41,842 bases of DNA from Acidobacteriota bacterium (GCA_021806005.1 JAJZDM010000019.1:1-41842); one strand, 5' to 3'. Numbered from the stretch's first letter, positions 8,597 through 18,901 are shown. Numbers and translations are program-made. Notes: generated by a model from the sequence alone, not told the origin.

Positions 8597-8641
8597 GGGT
8601 CTCTGGGCTTCCATGCGTCTCTGGGCCTCCACGGGCCTCTG
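8594..8641 (-). repeat. 18-bp tandem repeat spanning the start of the enoyl-CoA hydratase
   Basis: Two full units (8606-8623 and 8624-8641) and a two-thirds unit (8594-8605). Each minus-strand unit reads roughly CAGAGRCSCRTGGARGCC and contains an in-frame ATG or GTG. The repeat therefore duplicates the presumed initiation region; encoded peptide if translated is a QRPVEA/QRRMEA repeat. Confidence 0.75.
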
Positions 8642-8962
8642 GGGGTTGATGCTGGCTCTACGGCCAGGATATGCAGGCCAGGTACGTCCACCAGCCACTC
8701 CGTTGCTGGTCTCGCCCCTGTCGATGGCCTGCGCCTCGATGAGAACCGGGCAAACCGTCAGCCGCACTCCGTCCCCGATCCTTCTTAAAGCACTAACTCC
8801 TTGATCGTACACGGTTTTCCGGACTTTCATCGAGATCACCCCAGATATGCTGGAGCAGACGAAACTTTTTATGAGGTTGAACCATCTTTACGATATAAAG
8901 ATCTTCTTATCGCACGATTTACGATCAAAATCAGGAACAGATCACACAGAAGAGGTTATGGA

Positions 8963-10381
8963 ATGGCTTTGGAAGGTAGCCGGGACACTGGACCGCAGGG
9001 TGGGGATGCGGGTCAGCCTTCAGCGTCGCTTGGTGGAGAGAGAAAACCGGCTCTTCAGGAGCATGGTGGAACGCCTGCGGAACTGACGGAGAAGAAGTCG
9101 CATCAAGGGCTATGGATCAAGCTGGCGATCGCGGCGCTGCTGGCCGTGGCCCTGGTCTACTGGATGACCAAGCCATATGGAAGCAATAATCCCGCTGCTG
9201 GCCAGGCCGGCCGCTTCGGCGCCGGACCGGCTGCGATTACCGCAGGCGAGATCACCACCGGGAGCATCAACGAGTACGTGGAGGCCCTGGGCACAGTGAC
9301 CCCGATCTCCACTATCACCCTCTATAGCCAGGTTACCGGCATTGTCACGTCCGTCCACTATCAAGAGGGTCAGTACGTGCATCAGGGAGACCCCCTGGTC
9401 GATATCGATCCGCGCCCCTACCAGTCAACACTGGACGCCGCTGAGGGCCAACTGCTGCATGACCAGGGCGTGCTCGCTGAAGCCAAGATGGACCTGCAGC
9501 GCTACAGCGAGGCATGGGCACAGAACGCCATTCAGAAGCAGGAACTCGACGACCAGGAAAAACTGGTCATCCAGGAAGAAGGGACCGTCAAGCAGGACGA
9601 GGGCACGGTCGCCTATGACAAGGTCGAACTCTCCTACTGCCACATCGTTGCTCCCATCGATGGGCGGGTTGGACTGCGCCTGGTGGACCCGGGCAACACG
9701 GTCTTCTCGGGTACCGGCTCAACGTTGGTGGTCGTCACGCAGTTGCAGCCGATCACGGTGGTCTTCGAAGTCTCCGAGGACGACCTGCCAGAGGTACAGG
9801 AGCAGCTCAAAACCAACCACGCGATGCGAGTGGATGCATTCGATCGCGAGGACGTGAAAAATCTTGGAGCCGGCAAACTCATCGCTCTGGACAACGAGAT
9901 CGACACAACCACCGGAACCGTGAAGTTCCGTGCTACCTTCCCGAACCGCGATCTCGCGCTGTTTCCCAATCAGTTTGTGAATGCGCGGTTGCTGGTAAAG
10001 ACGCTGGCCAACGCAACACTGGCCCCCACGGCGGCCGTGCAATACAACGGCACCGCGGCATTCGTCTACATCGTCAACCCCAACCAGACGGTGAGCGTGC
10101 ATCCGGTGCAGGTGGTTACTGGCAACGACCGAGTCACGGCGATCACCGGTGTTAACCCGGGTACAACGGTCGCTATCAGCGGCTTTGACCGTCTCGAAGA
10201 TGGCGCCAAGGTCCAGGTGCACAAGAAGCCGCGCAGGACTACACGCACCAGAGGCATGGGGCCGGGCTCTTCAGCTTCCACAGCCTCCCCCGGTTCACCT
10301 GGATCTCCCGCAACCAACTCCTCCACAGCAACCGCCTCTGCCCCCACGGGCTCTTCCATAGGTGGTAGCAGAGCCTCATGA
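8963..10381 (+). CDS. RND efflux periplasmic adaptor (MdtA-like membrane fusion protein)
   Basis: 472 residues. The ATG at 8963 has an AGAGG ribosome-binding site; a longer open frame from 8801 is not protein-like. A hydrophobic segment (LWIKLAIAALLAVALVYWM, residues ~49-67) after a hydrophilic N-terminus anchors it in the inner membrane. Then come the HlyD/MdtA modules: half-lipoyl (VTGIVTSVHYQEGQYVHQGDPL), alpha-hairpin (residues ~160-220), second half-lipoyl (YCHIVAPIDGRVGLRLVDPGN) and beta-barrel. The C-terminal ~50 residues are a Ser/Thr/Gly/Pro-rich tail not usual for MdtA. First gene of a four-gene operon; overlaps the next gene by ATGA. It should link the permeases to the outer-membrane channel. 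Confidence 0.93.
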   Translation: MALEGSRDTGPQGGDAGQPSASLGGERKPALQEHGGTPAELTEKKSHQGLWIKLAIAALLAVALVYWMTKPYGSNNPAAGQAGRFGAGPAAITAGEITTGSINEYVEALGTVTPISTITLYSQVTGIVTSVHYQEGQYVHQGDPLVDIDPRPYQSTLDAAEGQLLHDQGVLAEAKMDLQRYSEAWAQNAIQKQELDDQEKLVIQEEGTVKQDEGTVAYDKVELSYCHIVAPIDGRVGLRLVDPGNTVFSGTGSTLVVVTQLQPITVVFEVSEDDLPEVQEQLKTNHAMRVDAFDREDVKNLGAGKLIALDNEIDTTTGTVKFRATFPNRDLALFPNQFVNARLLVKTLANATLAPTAAVQYNGTAAFVYIVNPNQTVSVHPVQVVTGNDRVTAITGVNPGTTVAISGFDRLEDGAKVQVHKKPRRTTRTRGMGPGSSASTASPGSPGSPATNSSTATASAPTGSSIGGSRAS

Positions 10382-13300
10382 GCCCTTCGCGCCCATTTAT
10401 TCTCCGTCCCGTTGCGACGGCTCTGCTGATGGCTGCAATCTTTCTGGCAGGCGGTGTTGCGTTCTTCCAACTGCCCGTCTCAGCATTGCCCGAGGTCGAC
10501 TACCCCACCATCCAGGTGATCACGTTCTACCCAGGAGCGAGCCCAGAGGTAGTCGCAACGGCTGTGACGGCTCCCTTGGAGCGGGAGTTCGGCCAGGTTC
10601 CAGGATTGAGCGAGATGACTTCGACCAGCTCCGGCGGGTCATCGATCATCGTCATGCAGTTCCAGCTCAGCCTGGACATCGACGTCGCTGAGGAGGAGGT
10701 GCAGGAGGCGATCGATGCCGCCCAAAGCTATCTTCCCGCGGACCTGCCCGCGCCACCGGTCTACAGCAAGTCGAACCCGGCCGATGCTCCGGTATTGACA
10801 CTCGCCCTGACCTCCAAGACCATGCCGCTCTCCAAGGTGGAAGACCTGGCGGATACGCAGCTTTCACCGAAGATCTCGCAAGTCTCCGGGGTTGGCATGG
10901 TGAGCATCTCCGGCGGAGAAAAGCCGGCGGTGCGCATCCAGGTGGATCCAACCCAGTTGGCGGCGTACGGAATCAACCTGGAAGACGTGCGCAATGCGCT
11001 TACCGCCAACAGCCTGGATAGCGCCAAGGGCAACTTCGATGGGCCAACCCAGGATTACACCATCAACTCCAACGACCAACTCCTGAAAGCCGCGGACTAC
11101 AAGTCCGTCGTCGTGGCCTACCGGAACGGCGCGCCGGTGATGCTCACCGATCTCGGGCACGTCATCGATGGTGTGGAGAACAACAAGCTGGCCGCGTGGA
11201 GCAATGCCACGCCGGCAGTGATCCTGAACATTCAGCGGCAGCCAAACGCGAACACCATCCAGGTGGTGGACACCATCGAGAAGCTCCTCCCGCATCTCGA
11301 GGCTGGGCTGCCGCAATCCGTGCACGTCAAGATCATCACCGACCGCACCACCGACATTCGCGCCTCCGTCGACGACGTCGAGTTCGAACTGATGCTCGTC
11401 ATTGCGCTGGTCGTCATGGTGATCTTCCTCTTCCTGCGCAGCTTGTCGGCGACCATCATTCCCAGCATCGCGGTGCCGCTTTCGCTGATTGGAACCTTCG
11501 GCGTGATGTATCTCGTGGGCTTCAGCCTGAATAACCTGACCATGATGGCGCTCACCATCTCCACCGGATTCGTGGTGGATGACGCCATCGTGATGATCGA
11601 GAATATTGCGCGCTTCATGGAAGAGGGCATGGCCCCGATGGAGGCCGCGCTGATCGGCGCTGAACAGATCGGGTTCACCATTCTCTCGCTGACTGTCTCG
11701 CTGATCGCGGTTCTGATTCCGCTGCTGTTCATGGGCGACGTCGCTGGTCGACTCTTCCGCCAGTTCGCTGTCACCCTGGCGGTCACCATCATCTTCTCGG
11801 CGTTCATCTCCCTGACGCTGACGCCCATGATGTCCGCGCGCATCCTCAAACACGACCCCAAGAGAGAACAGGGATGGTTCTACCGCAAGAGCGAGCGCGT
11901 CTTTGAGGCAATCATCGCGTTCTACGGACGCACCCTGCGCTGGGTGCTGCGCTATCAGAAGACCACCCTGCTGGTTGCCCTTGGAACGCTGGTATTGACC
12001 GTCGTCCAGTACATCGAGATCCCCAAGGGCTTCTTCCCTGTTCAGGACACAGGCATCATCCAGGGCATCACCGAGGCTTCTCCTTCCATCTCTTTCCCGG
12101 AGATGGAACAAAGGCAACAGGAGGTTGCAAAGATCATCCTCGCCGATCCCGCGGTACAGGGGATCTCCTCGTTTATCGGCGCGGACGGCACCAACACTAC
12201 TCTCAACAGCGGCCGTATCCAGATCAATCTGAAGCCGCTGCAGCAGCGCAGGATGGATGTGAGCGCAGTGATCAACCGGCTTGCGCAGGAACTGCGCGAC
12301 GTTCCCGGCATCACCCTTTACATGCAACCGGTGCAGGATCTGACCGTGGATGCGCTGGTGACTCGAACGGAGTATCAATACACGTTGGAGGATCCACACA
12401 AGACGGAGTTGGCGGAAGCCACCGCCAGGCTCGTGGCGAAGCTTAAAACGCTTCCTCAACTCACCGATGTAGCCACGGATCAGCAACTGGGTGCGGCATC
12501 CGAAGAGGTAGAGATTGATCGCGAGACCGCCTCGCGGTTCGGGATTACGCCGAACGCCATCGACAATACGTTGTATGACGCCTTCGGACAGCGTGAAGTG
12601 AATATCACCTTCACGGAGCTGAATCAGTACCACGTGATTCTGGAGACAGTTCCAAAGTTCCAATCCGATCCGCACATGCTCAACGACCTTTACGTGCAGG
12701 CAACCTCGACAGGCACGGTTGCGGCAACTCCCTCAAGCACCCAGGGATCGTCGTCTGGCGCGGGCAATGGATCGGCCGCTTCATCCGCATCCATTCTCAC
12801 CGCTACGGGGACCAACGGCGTCTCTGCCGCAGCTCCCTCGACTTCAGCACTCTCTGCGCAGAATTCGACCCTCACCCTGGCGACCCAGACGATCAACCCG
12901 AGTTCGGCGCTGTCGTCGGCTTCCTCCTCCTCCACCATCCCGACCGTGCTCTCCAACGTAAGCACCAGCACCGGAACCTCATCGAGTCTGAATACCTCCC
13001 TGGCAGGCACCTCGCGTTCCACCAGCTCTTCCGGGAGTGGCTCGTCCGGTGGAGGTGGAGGGTCCAGCTCATCCAGCACCAGCCAGGCGGAGGCAAGCCC
13101 TGTCCCGCTCAGCGCGTTTACCCGCTTTATACCCACCAGCGAGGCGCTGTCCGTCAACCATATGGGACAGTTTCCGTCCGTGACGGTCTCGTTCAACCTC
13201 GCCCCCGGTTACTCGCTGGGAGAGGCCCTGGATGCAATCAACCAGGTAATCAAGGAGCAGCATCTGCCGGCCAGCCTGGTATCAAACTACCAGGGAACGG

Positions 13301-13893
13301 CCGCGGCGTTTGAAGGATCCCTCTCCAATGAGGGCCTGCTGATTCTGGCGGCACTGGTCGTCGTGTATATCGTCCTCGGTGTGCTTTATGAGAGCTTCGT
13401 CCATCCCATTACGATCCTTTCCACGCTGCCCTCCGCGGGAGTCGGCGCTCTGCTGGCCCTGCAACTCTTCCACCTTGACCTGGACGTCGTCGCCGTCATC
13501 GGCATCATCCTGCTGATCGGTATCGTCAAGAAAAACGGCATCATGATGGTGGACTTCGCCCTGGAGGGTGAACGCGAACACGGCCTTGACGCCACCGAGG
13601 CCATCTACCAGGCCTCACTGCTGCGCTTCCGCCCCATTCTGATGACTACCATGGCTGCGCTGCTCAGCGGCATTCCTCTAGCCTTTGGAACCGGAATTGG
13701 ACACGAGCTGCGCAAACCGCTGGGTGTGGCCATGGTAGGCGGCCTGCTGATCAGCCAGGTCCTGACGCTCTACACCACTCCGGTGATCTATATCTTCTTT
13801 GACAAACTCGGCTCCTGGTTTGCAGGCTCTTCAAACCAGGGCACGAACACTGGATCGGATGGGGACGGAAGCCACGAGGTGACTCCGGCATGA
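10378..13893 (+). CDS. RND efflux permease, MdtB-like, with a Ser/Thr/Gly-rich insertion
   Basis: 1171 residues; relatives are ~1030-1040. Twelve-TM RND proton antiporter fold: N-terminal RPFILRPVATALLMAAIF, the TM4 proton-relay pair in TGFVVDDAIVMIEN, the TM10 lysine in GIVKKNGIMMVDFA, and FRPILMTTMAALLSGIPLA. Residues ~775-907 (about 12700-13100) are a low-complexity stretch of Ser, Thr, Ala and Gly. They lie between LNDLYVQ and PLSAFTRF, which by comparison with the sister permease is a short beta-turn near the docking subdomain that faces the outer-membrane channel. The flanking sequences resume in register, so this is an insertion, not a frameshift. Overlaps both neighbours by ATGA. Likely forms a heterotrimer with the next permease. 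Confidence 0.93.
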   Translation: MSPSRPFILRPVATALLMAAIFLAGGVAFFQLPVSALPEVDYPTIQVITFYPGASPEVVATAVTAPLEREFGQVPGLSEMTSTSSGGSSIIVMQFQLSLDIDVAEEEVQEAIDAAQSYLPADLPAPPVYSKSNPADAPVLTLALTSKTMPLSKVEDLADTQLSPKISQVSGVGMVSISGGEKPAVRIQVDPTQLAAYGINLEDVRNALTANSLDSAKGNFDGPTQDYTINSNDQLLKAADYKSVVVAYRNGAPVMLTDLGHVIDGVENNKLAAWSNATPAVILNIQRQPNANTIQVVDTIEKLLPHLEAGLPQSVHVKIITDRTTDIRASVDDVEFELMLVIALVVMVIFLFLRSLSATIIPSIAVPLSLIGTFGVMYLVGFSLNNLTMMALTISTGFVVDDAIVMIENIARFMEEGMAPMEAALIGAEQIGFTILSLTVSLIAVLIPLLFMGDVAGRLFRQFAVTLAVTIIFSAFISLTLTPMMSARILKHDPKREQGWFYRKSERVFEAIIAFYGRTLRWVLRYQKTTLLVALGTLVLTVVQYIEIPKGFFPVQDTGIIQGITEASPSISFPEMEQRQQEVAKIILADPAVQGISSFIGADGTNTTLNSGRIQINLKPLQQRRMDVSAVINRLAQELRDVPGITLYMQPVQDLTVDALVTRTEYQYTLEDPHKTELAEATARLVAKLKTLPQLTDVATDQQLGAASEEVEIDRETASRFGITPNAIDNTLYDAFGQREVNITFTELNQYHVILETVPKFQSDPHMLNDLYVQATSTGTVAATPSSTQGSSSGAGNGSAASSASILTATGTNGVSAAAPSTSALSAQNSTLTLATQTINPSSALSSASSSSTIPTVLSNVSTSTGTSSSLNTSLAGTSRSTSSSGSGSSGGGGGSSSSSTSQAEASPVPLSAFTRFIPTSEALSVNHMGQFPSVTVSFNLAPGYSLGEALDAINQVIKEQHLPASLVSNYQGTAAAFEGSLSNEGLLILAALVVVYIVLGVLYESFVHPITILSTLPSAGVGALLALQLFHLDLDVVAVIGIILLIGIVKKNGIMMVDFALEGEREHGLDATEAIYQASLLRFRPILMTTMAALLSGIPLAFGTGIGHELRKPLGVAMVGGLLISQVLTLYTTPVIYIFFDKLGSWFAGSSNQGTNTGSDGDGSHEVTPA

Positions 13894-16800
13894 ACCCCTC
13901 TCGGATCTTCATCGAACGGCCCGTCGCCACCACCCTGCTGACGATTGCGTTGGCCATCGCCGGCATCGTCTCCTTCGGTGTCTTGCCGGTAGCGCCGCTG
14001 CCCCAGGTGGACTTCCCATCCATCAGCGTCTCCGCCGGCTTGCCCGGAGCCAGCCCGGACATCATGGCGTCGTCGGTAGCCACGCCGCTGGAGCGCCAGT
14101 TCGCCCATATCGCCGGCATCAATGAGATGACATCGTCCAGTTCGCTGGGCAGCACCAGCGTCACGCTGGTCTTCGATCTCAACCGGGACATCAACGGAGC
14201 CGCGCGCGATGTACAGGCCGGCATCAACGCCGCCGCAACGTATCTACCCTCCAATCTCCCGCAGAACCCCACCTGGCGACTCGTGAATCCAGCCGACGCG
14301 CCCATCATGGTGATCGGCCTCAATTCAAAGATCTACGATGTCGAGCAGCTCTATGACTCAGCGTCCACCGTGCTCTCACAGAGAATCTCGCAGATCTATG
14401 GCGTAGGGTACGTGCGGGTGGTGGGCGCCTCTCTGCCCGCCGTGCGCGTCGAACTGAATCCGACGCTCATGAACAGTTACGGCATCAACCTGTCCAACGT
14501 GCAGGCCGTTCTCGGCGGGCAGAACGCGGACATGGCCGTGGGGCAGATCTCCAGCGGCAACCACAGCATCGACCTCATGACCAATGATCAGATATCCAGA
14601 GCCTCGCTCTACAGGCCGCTGATCGTGGGCTACCACAACGGCGGAGCCGTGCGGCTGGAAGATATCGCCGAAGTGATCGACTCCCAGCAGTCCATCCGCC
14701 AGGCAGGTTATCTGAATGGAGGTCCCTCGGTAAACCTGATCATCTACAGGCAGCCGGGCGTCAACATCATCACTACCGTCGATGCGATCAAGGCTGCGAT
14801 CCCTTCTCTGCAGGCCTCCATTCCGCGCGGCGAACACATCTTTACCATCCTCGACCACACGCAGACCATTCGCGCTTCCGTGCATGACATTGAGATGACG
14901 CTCGTCATATCCGTGCTGCTCGTCATCCTGGTCGTCTTCCTCTTCCTGCGCAGCGTTCCTGCCACGCTGGTGCCCGCCGTAGCGGTCCCCGTCTCATTGA
15001 TCGGCACCTGTTCGGTGATGTACCTCTGCGGATTTTCCCTGGACAACCTGTCGCTGATGGCGCTGGCAATCGCCAGCGGCTTCGTCGTCGACGATGCGAT
15101 CGTGGTCATGGAGAACATCGCCCGCCACGTGGAAGCCGGGATGACCCCGGTCAAGGCCGCCTTGCAGGGCGCCGAGGAGATTGGCTTTACCGTCTTCTCG
15201 ATCAGCGTCTCGCTGATTGCCGTCTTTATCCCCATTCTGCTGATGGGCGGCATCCTGGGGCGGCTGTTCCGCGAGTTTGCCATCACCCTCTCCACCGCGA
15301 TCCTGGTCTCCATGGTGATCTCTCTCACCACCACGCCGATGATGTGCTCGCGGGTCATGCGCCCGGAGGAAGAACTGCACCATGGCCGCATCTACCAGGC
15401 CAGCGAGAGATTCTTCAAAGGGCTGCTGGAGGGCTACCGCAGATCGCTGGAATGGGTCCTTGATCATCCCGCGCTCATGCTGGCGGTCTTCGTCGCGGTT
15501 CTGGTGCTCAACGTCTTTCTTGTCCTGAAGTCCCCTACCGGCTTCTTCCCTCAGCAGGATACCGGCATCATGATGGGCCAGATGCAGGGACCGCAGGATC
15601 TCTCGTTTTTCGCGATGAACAAGGCCGTGCATGCCGCCAACCTCATCATCAGCCATGATCCTGGCGTGCAAAACGCGATGGCATTTACCGGCGGCTTTGG
15701 AGCCACCAACGGCGCCTTCACCTTCATTGCGCTCAAGCCCCTGAACGAACGCGATGCCAGCGCGGCGCAGATCATTGACCGGCTCCGGCCGCAGCTTGCC
15801 AAGGTGCCGGGGGCTGCCACCTATCTGCAGGCGGTACAGGACATCCGAATCGGTGGACGCATGTCAGCCGCCTTGTACCAGTACACACTCAGTGTAGAGA
15901 CCACGGCTGACCTGGAGAAATACGGCCCCGAACTGCTGGACAGGCTGCGCAAGGCGCCGGGATTCCAGGACGTCAATACGGACCTGCAGGACAAGGGATT
16001 GCAGGCGCTGCTCACCTATGACCGGCCCACCGCCGCGCGACTGGGAGTGACGCCCAGCCTGATGGACCAGACGCTCTATGACGCCTTCGGCCAGGCAGAG
16101 GTCTCGGTGATCGATACCGAACTGAATCAGTACTACGTCGTGATGGAAGTGGCGCCCAAGTACTGGCAGTCTCCAGACGACCTCAAGAAGACCTACCTGA
16201 TTCCAACGCAGGGCGGAGGCGCTATCCCGCTGAACTCGGTGATGGACTACGCGCCCTCAACGACCCCGCTGCAGGTCAATCACACTGGCCTGTTCCCCTC
16301 CGTCACCATAAGCTTCAATCTTGCCAAGGGAGTCTCGCTGAGCCAGGCCACCGATGAGATCAATCAGATCGAAAACAGCATGGACCTGCCCGACACCGTG
16401 CATGGAGAGTTTGCTGGAACCCTTCAGGCCTACAAGCAATCCCTGGGCTCCGAACCCTACCTCGTCCTGACCGCGGTTCTCGCTGTATATATCGTGCTTG
16501 GCGTTCTGTATGAGAGCCTGGTGCATCCAATCACCATTCTCTCTACGCTGCCGCCCGCCAGCCTCGGTGCGATGCTGGCGCTGCGCATCACGCATACCGA
16601 GTTGGACGTGATGTCGATCATCGGCATTATCCTGCTCATAGGAATCGTCAAGAAGAATGCCATCATGATGATCGACTTTGCCCTGAATGCAGAGCGGGTT
16701 GAGGGCAAGAACACGCGAGACTCGATCTTTGAGGCGTCGATGCTGCGCTTCCGGCCGATTCTGATGACCACCATGGCAGCCATGTTTGGAGCCGTACCCC

Positions 16801-16997
16801 TCGCGCTGGGAACAGGCATGGGATCAGAGTTGAGACGGCCGCTGGGAATTGCGATCATCGGCGGACTCGTGGTCAGCCAGGCGCTGACGCTGTTCACCAC
16901 ACCGGTGATCTACCTGTTCATGGACAATCTGCGCCTCAAGATCCAGGGAGACAGGCGGGCCCGGCTGTTCAGCGCAACTCCGGCCGGGACACAATGA
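13890..16997 (+). CDS. RND efflux permease, MdtC-like
   Basis: 1035 residues, the normal length for the family. Complete RND architecture: N-terminal FIERPVATTLLTIALAIAG, TM4 relay residues in SGFVVDDAIVVMEN, TM10 lysine in GIVKKNAIMMIDFA, and RPILMTTMAAMFGAVPLALG. Similar to the preceding permease throughout but without its insertion: here the equivalent turn is only IPTQGGGAIPLNS. Two tandem permeases after an adaptor are the MdtBC arrangement, in which a mixed trimer exports substrates such as bile salts or novobiocin in enterobacteria; the substrate here is unknown. Starts and ends in ATGA overlaps, so translation is coupled along the operon. Confidence 0.94.
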   Translation: MNPSRIFIERPVATTLLTIALAIAGIVSFGVLPVAPLPQVDFPSISVSAGLPGASPDIMASSVATPLERQFAHIAGINEMTSSSSLGSTSVTLVFDLNRDINGAARDVQAGINAAATYLPSNLPQNPTWRLVNPADAPIMVIGLNSKIYDVEQLYDSASTVLSQRISQIYGVGYVRVVGASLPAVRVELNPTLMNSYGINLSNVQAVLGGQNADMAVGQISSGNHSIDLMTNDQISRASLYRPLIVGYHNGGAVRLEDIAEVIDSQQSIRQAGYLNGGPSVNLIIYRQPGVNIITTVDAIKAAIPSLQASIPRGEHIFTILDHTQTIRASVHDIEMTLVISVLLVILVVFLFLRSVPATLVPAVAVPVSLIGTCSVMYLCGFSLDNLSLMALAIASGFVVDDAIVVMENIARHVEAGMTPVKAALQGAEEIGFTVFSISVSLIAVFIPILLMGGILGRLFREFAITLSTAILVSMVISLTTTPMMCSRVMRPEEELHHGRIYQASERFFKGLLEGYRRSLEWVLDHPALMLAVFVAVLVLNVFLVLKSPTGFFPQQDTGIMMGQMQGPQDLSFFAMNKAVHAANLIISHDPGVQNAMAFTGGFGATNGAFTFIALKPLNERDASAAQIIDRLRPQLAKVPGAATYLQAVQDIRIGGRMSAALYQYTLSVETTADLEKYGPELLDRLRKAPGFQDVNTDLQDKGLQALLTYDRPTAARLGVTPSLMDQTLYDAFGQAEVSVIDTELNQYYVVMEVAPKYWQSPDDLKKTYLIPTQGGGAIPLNSVMDYAPSTTPLQVNHTGLFPSVTISFNLAKGVSLSQATDEINQIENSMDLPDTVHGEFAGTLQAYKQSLGSEPYLVLTAVLAVYIVLGVLYESLVHPITILSTLPPASLGAMLALRITHTELDVMSIIGIILLIGIVKKNAIMMIDFALNAERVEGKNTRDSIFEASMLRFRPILMTTMAAMFGAVPLALGTGMGSELRRPLGIAIIGGLVVSQALTLFTTPVIYLFMDNLRLKIQGDRRARLFSATPAGTQ

Positions 16998-18640
16998 AGG
17001 CAGGCCCTATGAGAATGGGAATGATGAGAGACAGCAACTCGCAAGAAGCGAAGACGGACAGATCGAGAGTCACCGTCTCGCCTGGAACCACCCAGCCCTT
17101 CGGCCGGGATGGCAGCAAGATTCGGCAGGCTTCCGCGAAGATTCTGCCCTGTATCGCCTGCGTTACCGCCGCGCTGCTCAGCGGCTGCCAGATCGGGCCA
17201 AAGTATGTGAGACCTGCGGCGCCGGCCCCCCCGGAGTTCAAGGAGGCCGCACCAGCAAAGTATACAAACGCACCGCAGGGAACCTGGCAGCCGGCCAATC
17301 CCCAGGATGCCGCGCTCAAGGGCAAGTGGTGGGAGATCTTTCATGAACCGGAACTGAATGCGCTGGAAGACCAACTGGACATCAACAACCAGAACATCGC
17401 AATGTTCTTCCAGGACTTCATGGCGGCGCGGGACGTGGTGCGCGAGGTGAATTCGCAGTTCTTTCCCTCGCTATCCGGTGGCCCGGCTTACCAACGATCC
17501 AAGACCCCGGCGGCTGCCTCCGGAGCCGTCGCTAGTTCGACAAAGGGAGTGACGGCAAACACCTTCCAGCTCACGGGTGATGCTAGCTGGGCGCCTGATC
17601 TCTGGGGCAAGATCCGTAACGAAGTGCAGGAATCCCAATATGCTGCGCAGGTAAGTGCTGCAGATCTGGTAGGCGAGCGGTTGACGGAGCAGGCATCCCT
17701 GGCAGAGTTCTTCTTCGAACTGCGCGGCCAGGATTCGCTGCAGCGTCTTTACAACCAGATTGTGGAGGCGGACCAACAGACCCTCACATTGACCAAGGCG
17801 CTGCTCACCACTGGTATCGACGATGCCCAGGCCGTCGCAGAAGAAGAGATCACATTGGAGAACGACGAGGCGACAGCCGCGGGAATTGCCACCAACCGCG
17901 CTATCTATGAACACGCCATCGCCGTGCTGATTGGCAAACCGGCATCGAGCTTTTCCATGGACGTAAGGGATCTCACCACTCCAGTACCCGCCATCCCGGT
18001 CGGCATGCCTTCGCAACTCCTGGAGCGGAGACCGGATATCGCTGCCGCGGAGCGCACCCTGGCCGAAGCGAATGCGTTGGTTGGCGTAGAGAAGACCGCC
18101 TTTTATCCGAACGTAACCATCACTGGCGGGGGTGGGTTCGAGTCCTCTACCCTTGGAAGCCTTTTCTCGGCGCCGGCACTGTTCTGGTCTGCCGGATCGT
18201 CTGCATCTGAACTCATCTTTGACGCCGGCCTGCGCAGAGCCACAGTGGCACAGTACGTCGCTCAGTACAGGGCGGACGTGGCCAGTTATCGGGAGACCGT
18301 CCTCACCGCGTTTCAACAGGTGGAGGACGCGATCGCCACCCTTCGGGTGACCTCCGCACAGATCCAGCAGCAGGACCAGGCGGTCCACTCCGCGCAGCAC
18401 TCCCTCGACCTTGAACGATCACGCTATCAGACCGGGATCGATCCGTATCTGAACGTGTTGAGTGCGGAGACAACCCTGTTGAACGATCAGGAGTTGCAGG
18501 TTACTTCGCGTATCACCGAGATCACCGCCGCTGTGGGACTGGTGGAAGCTTTGGGCGGAGGTTGGGACACTACGCAACTGCCAGCCGCCTCCAGGATCAC
18601 CAGCAAGGCGGCAGTGAGGCAGGTTGCAACAACGCCCTGA
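16994..18640 (+). CDS. Outer-membrane efflux channel lipoprotein (NodT/OprM-type TolC family)
   Basis: 548 residues. The lipobox LLSGC puts the lipidated Cys at residue 65, followed by the family signature QIGPKYVRP. The stretch before the hydrophobic core is unusually long (~48 residues) if translation starts at the overlapping ATG (ATGA with the permease stop). Nearby ATGs at 17009, 17015, 17021 and 17024 shorten it little. The body has the duplicated TolC helical pattern, including WWEIFHEPELNALEDQL, LERRPDIAAAERTLAEANALVGVEKTAFYP and YRETVLTAFQQVEDAIATLR. It completes the tripartite pump. A C-terminal Ala/Thr-rich tail follows the barrel. Confidence 0.93.
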   Translation: MKAGPMRMGMMRDSNSQEAKTDRSRVTVSPGTTQPFGRDGSKIRQASAKILPCIACVTAALLSGCQIGPKYVRPAAPAPPEFKEAAPAKYTNAPQGTWQPANPQDAALKGKWWEIFHEPELNALEDQLDINNQNIAMFFQDFMAARDVVREVNSQFFPSLSGGPAYQRSKTPAAASGAVASSTKGVTANTFQLTGDASWAPDLWGKIRNEVQESQYAAQVSAADLVGERLTEQASLAEFFFELRGQDSLQRLYNQIVEADQQTLTLTKALLTTGIDDAQAVAEEEITLENDEATAAGIATNRAIYEHAIAVLIGKPASSFSMDVRDLTTPVPAIPVGMPSQLLERRPDIAAAERTLAEANALVGVEKTAFYPNVTITGGGGFESSTLGSLFSAPALFWSAGSSASELIFDAGLRRATVAQYVAQYRADVASYRETVLTAFQQVEDAIATLRVTSAQIQQQDQAVHSAQHSLDLERSRYQTGIDPYLNVLSAETTLLNDQELQVTSRITEITAAVGLVEALGGGWDTTQLPAASRITSKAAVRQVATTP

Positions 18641-18901
18641 TTGCACGGGACAAAAGCCCCTGAGTCAACATGCTGGCTACCACTCGCTGATAGTCCATGC
18701 TGGCTCGCCTAGAGCGCCTTTGCGATACCAACAGCGAGTAGCCCCGGGTTTTGCTGGCTCAAGACTCCCGCTTTCCAGCGCATCAGCTAAGGCAGTCTCG
18801 CTGTAGGTGTAGATGTCCGCAAACGACCACTCCACCATTGCGTTCGTGACTCCAGAACGACTTGGATTGAGGTGGAACGATTTTCGGCCACTGGCTCGAT
18901 T
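18641..18901. other. Gap after the efflux operon with an imperfect inverted repeat
   Basis: No gene seen. An inverted repeat (18675-18689 against 18732-18743, with a 3-base bulge) lies soon after the TolC stop and could end the operon transcript. The octamer TGCTGGCT occurs three times nearby. Confidence 0.35.

Noticed and set aside
10864-12675. 603-codon minus-strand frame opposite the first RND permease
   Set aside because: Antisense shadow of a clear RND gene in GC-rich DNA; the translation is His/Asp/Arg-rich and has no fold pattern.
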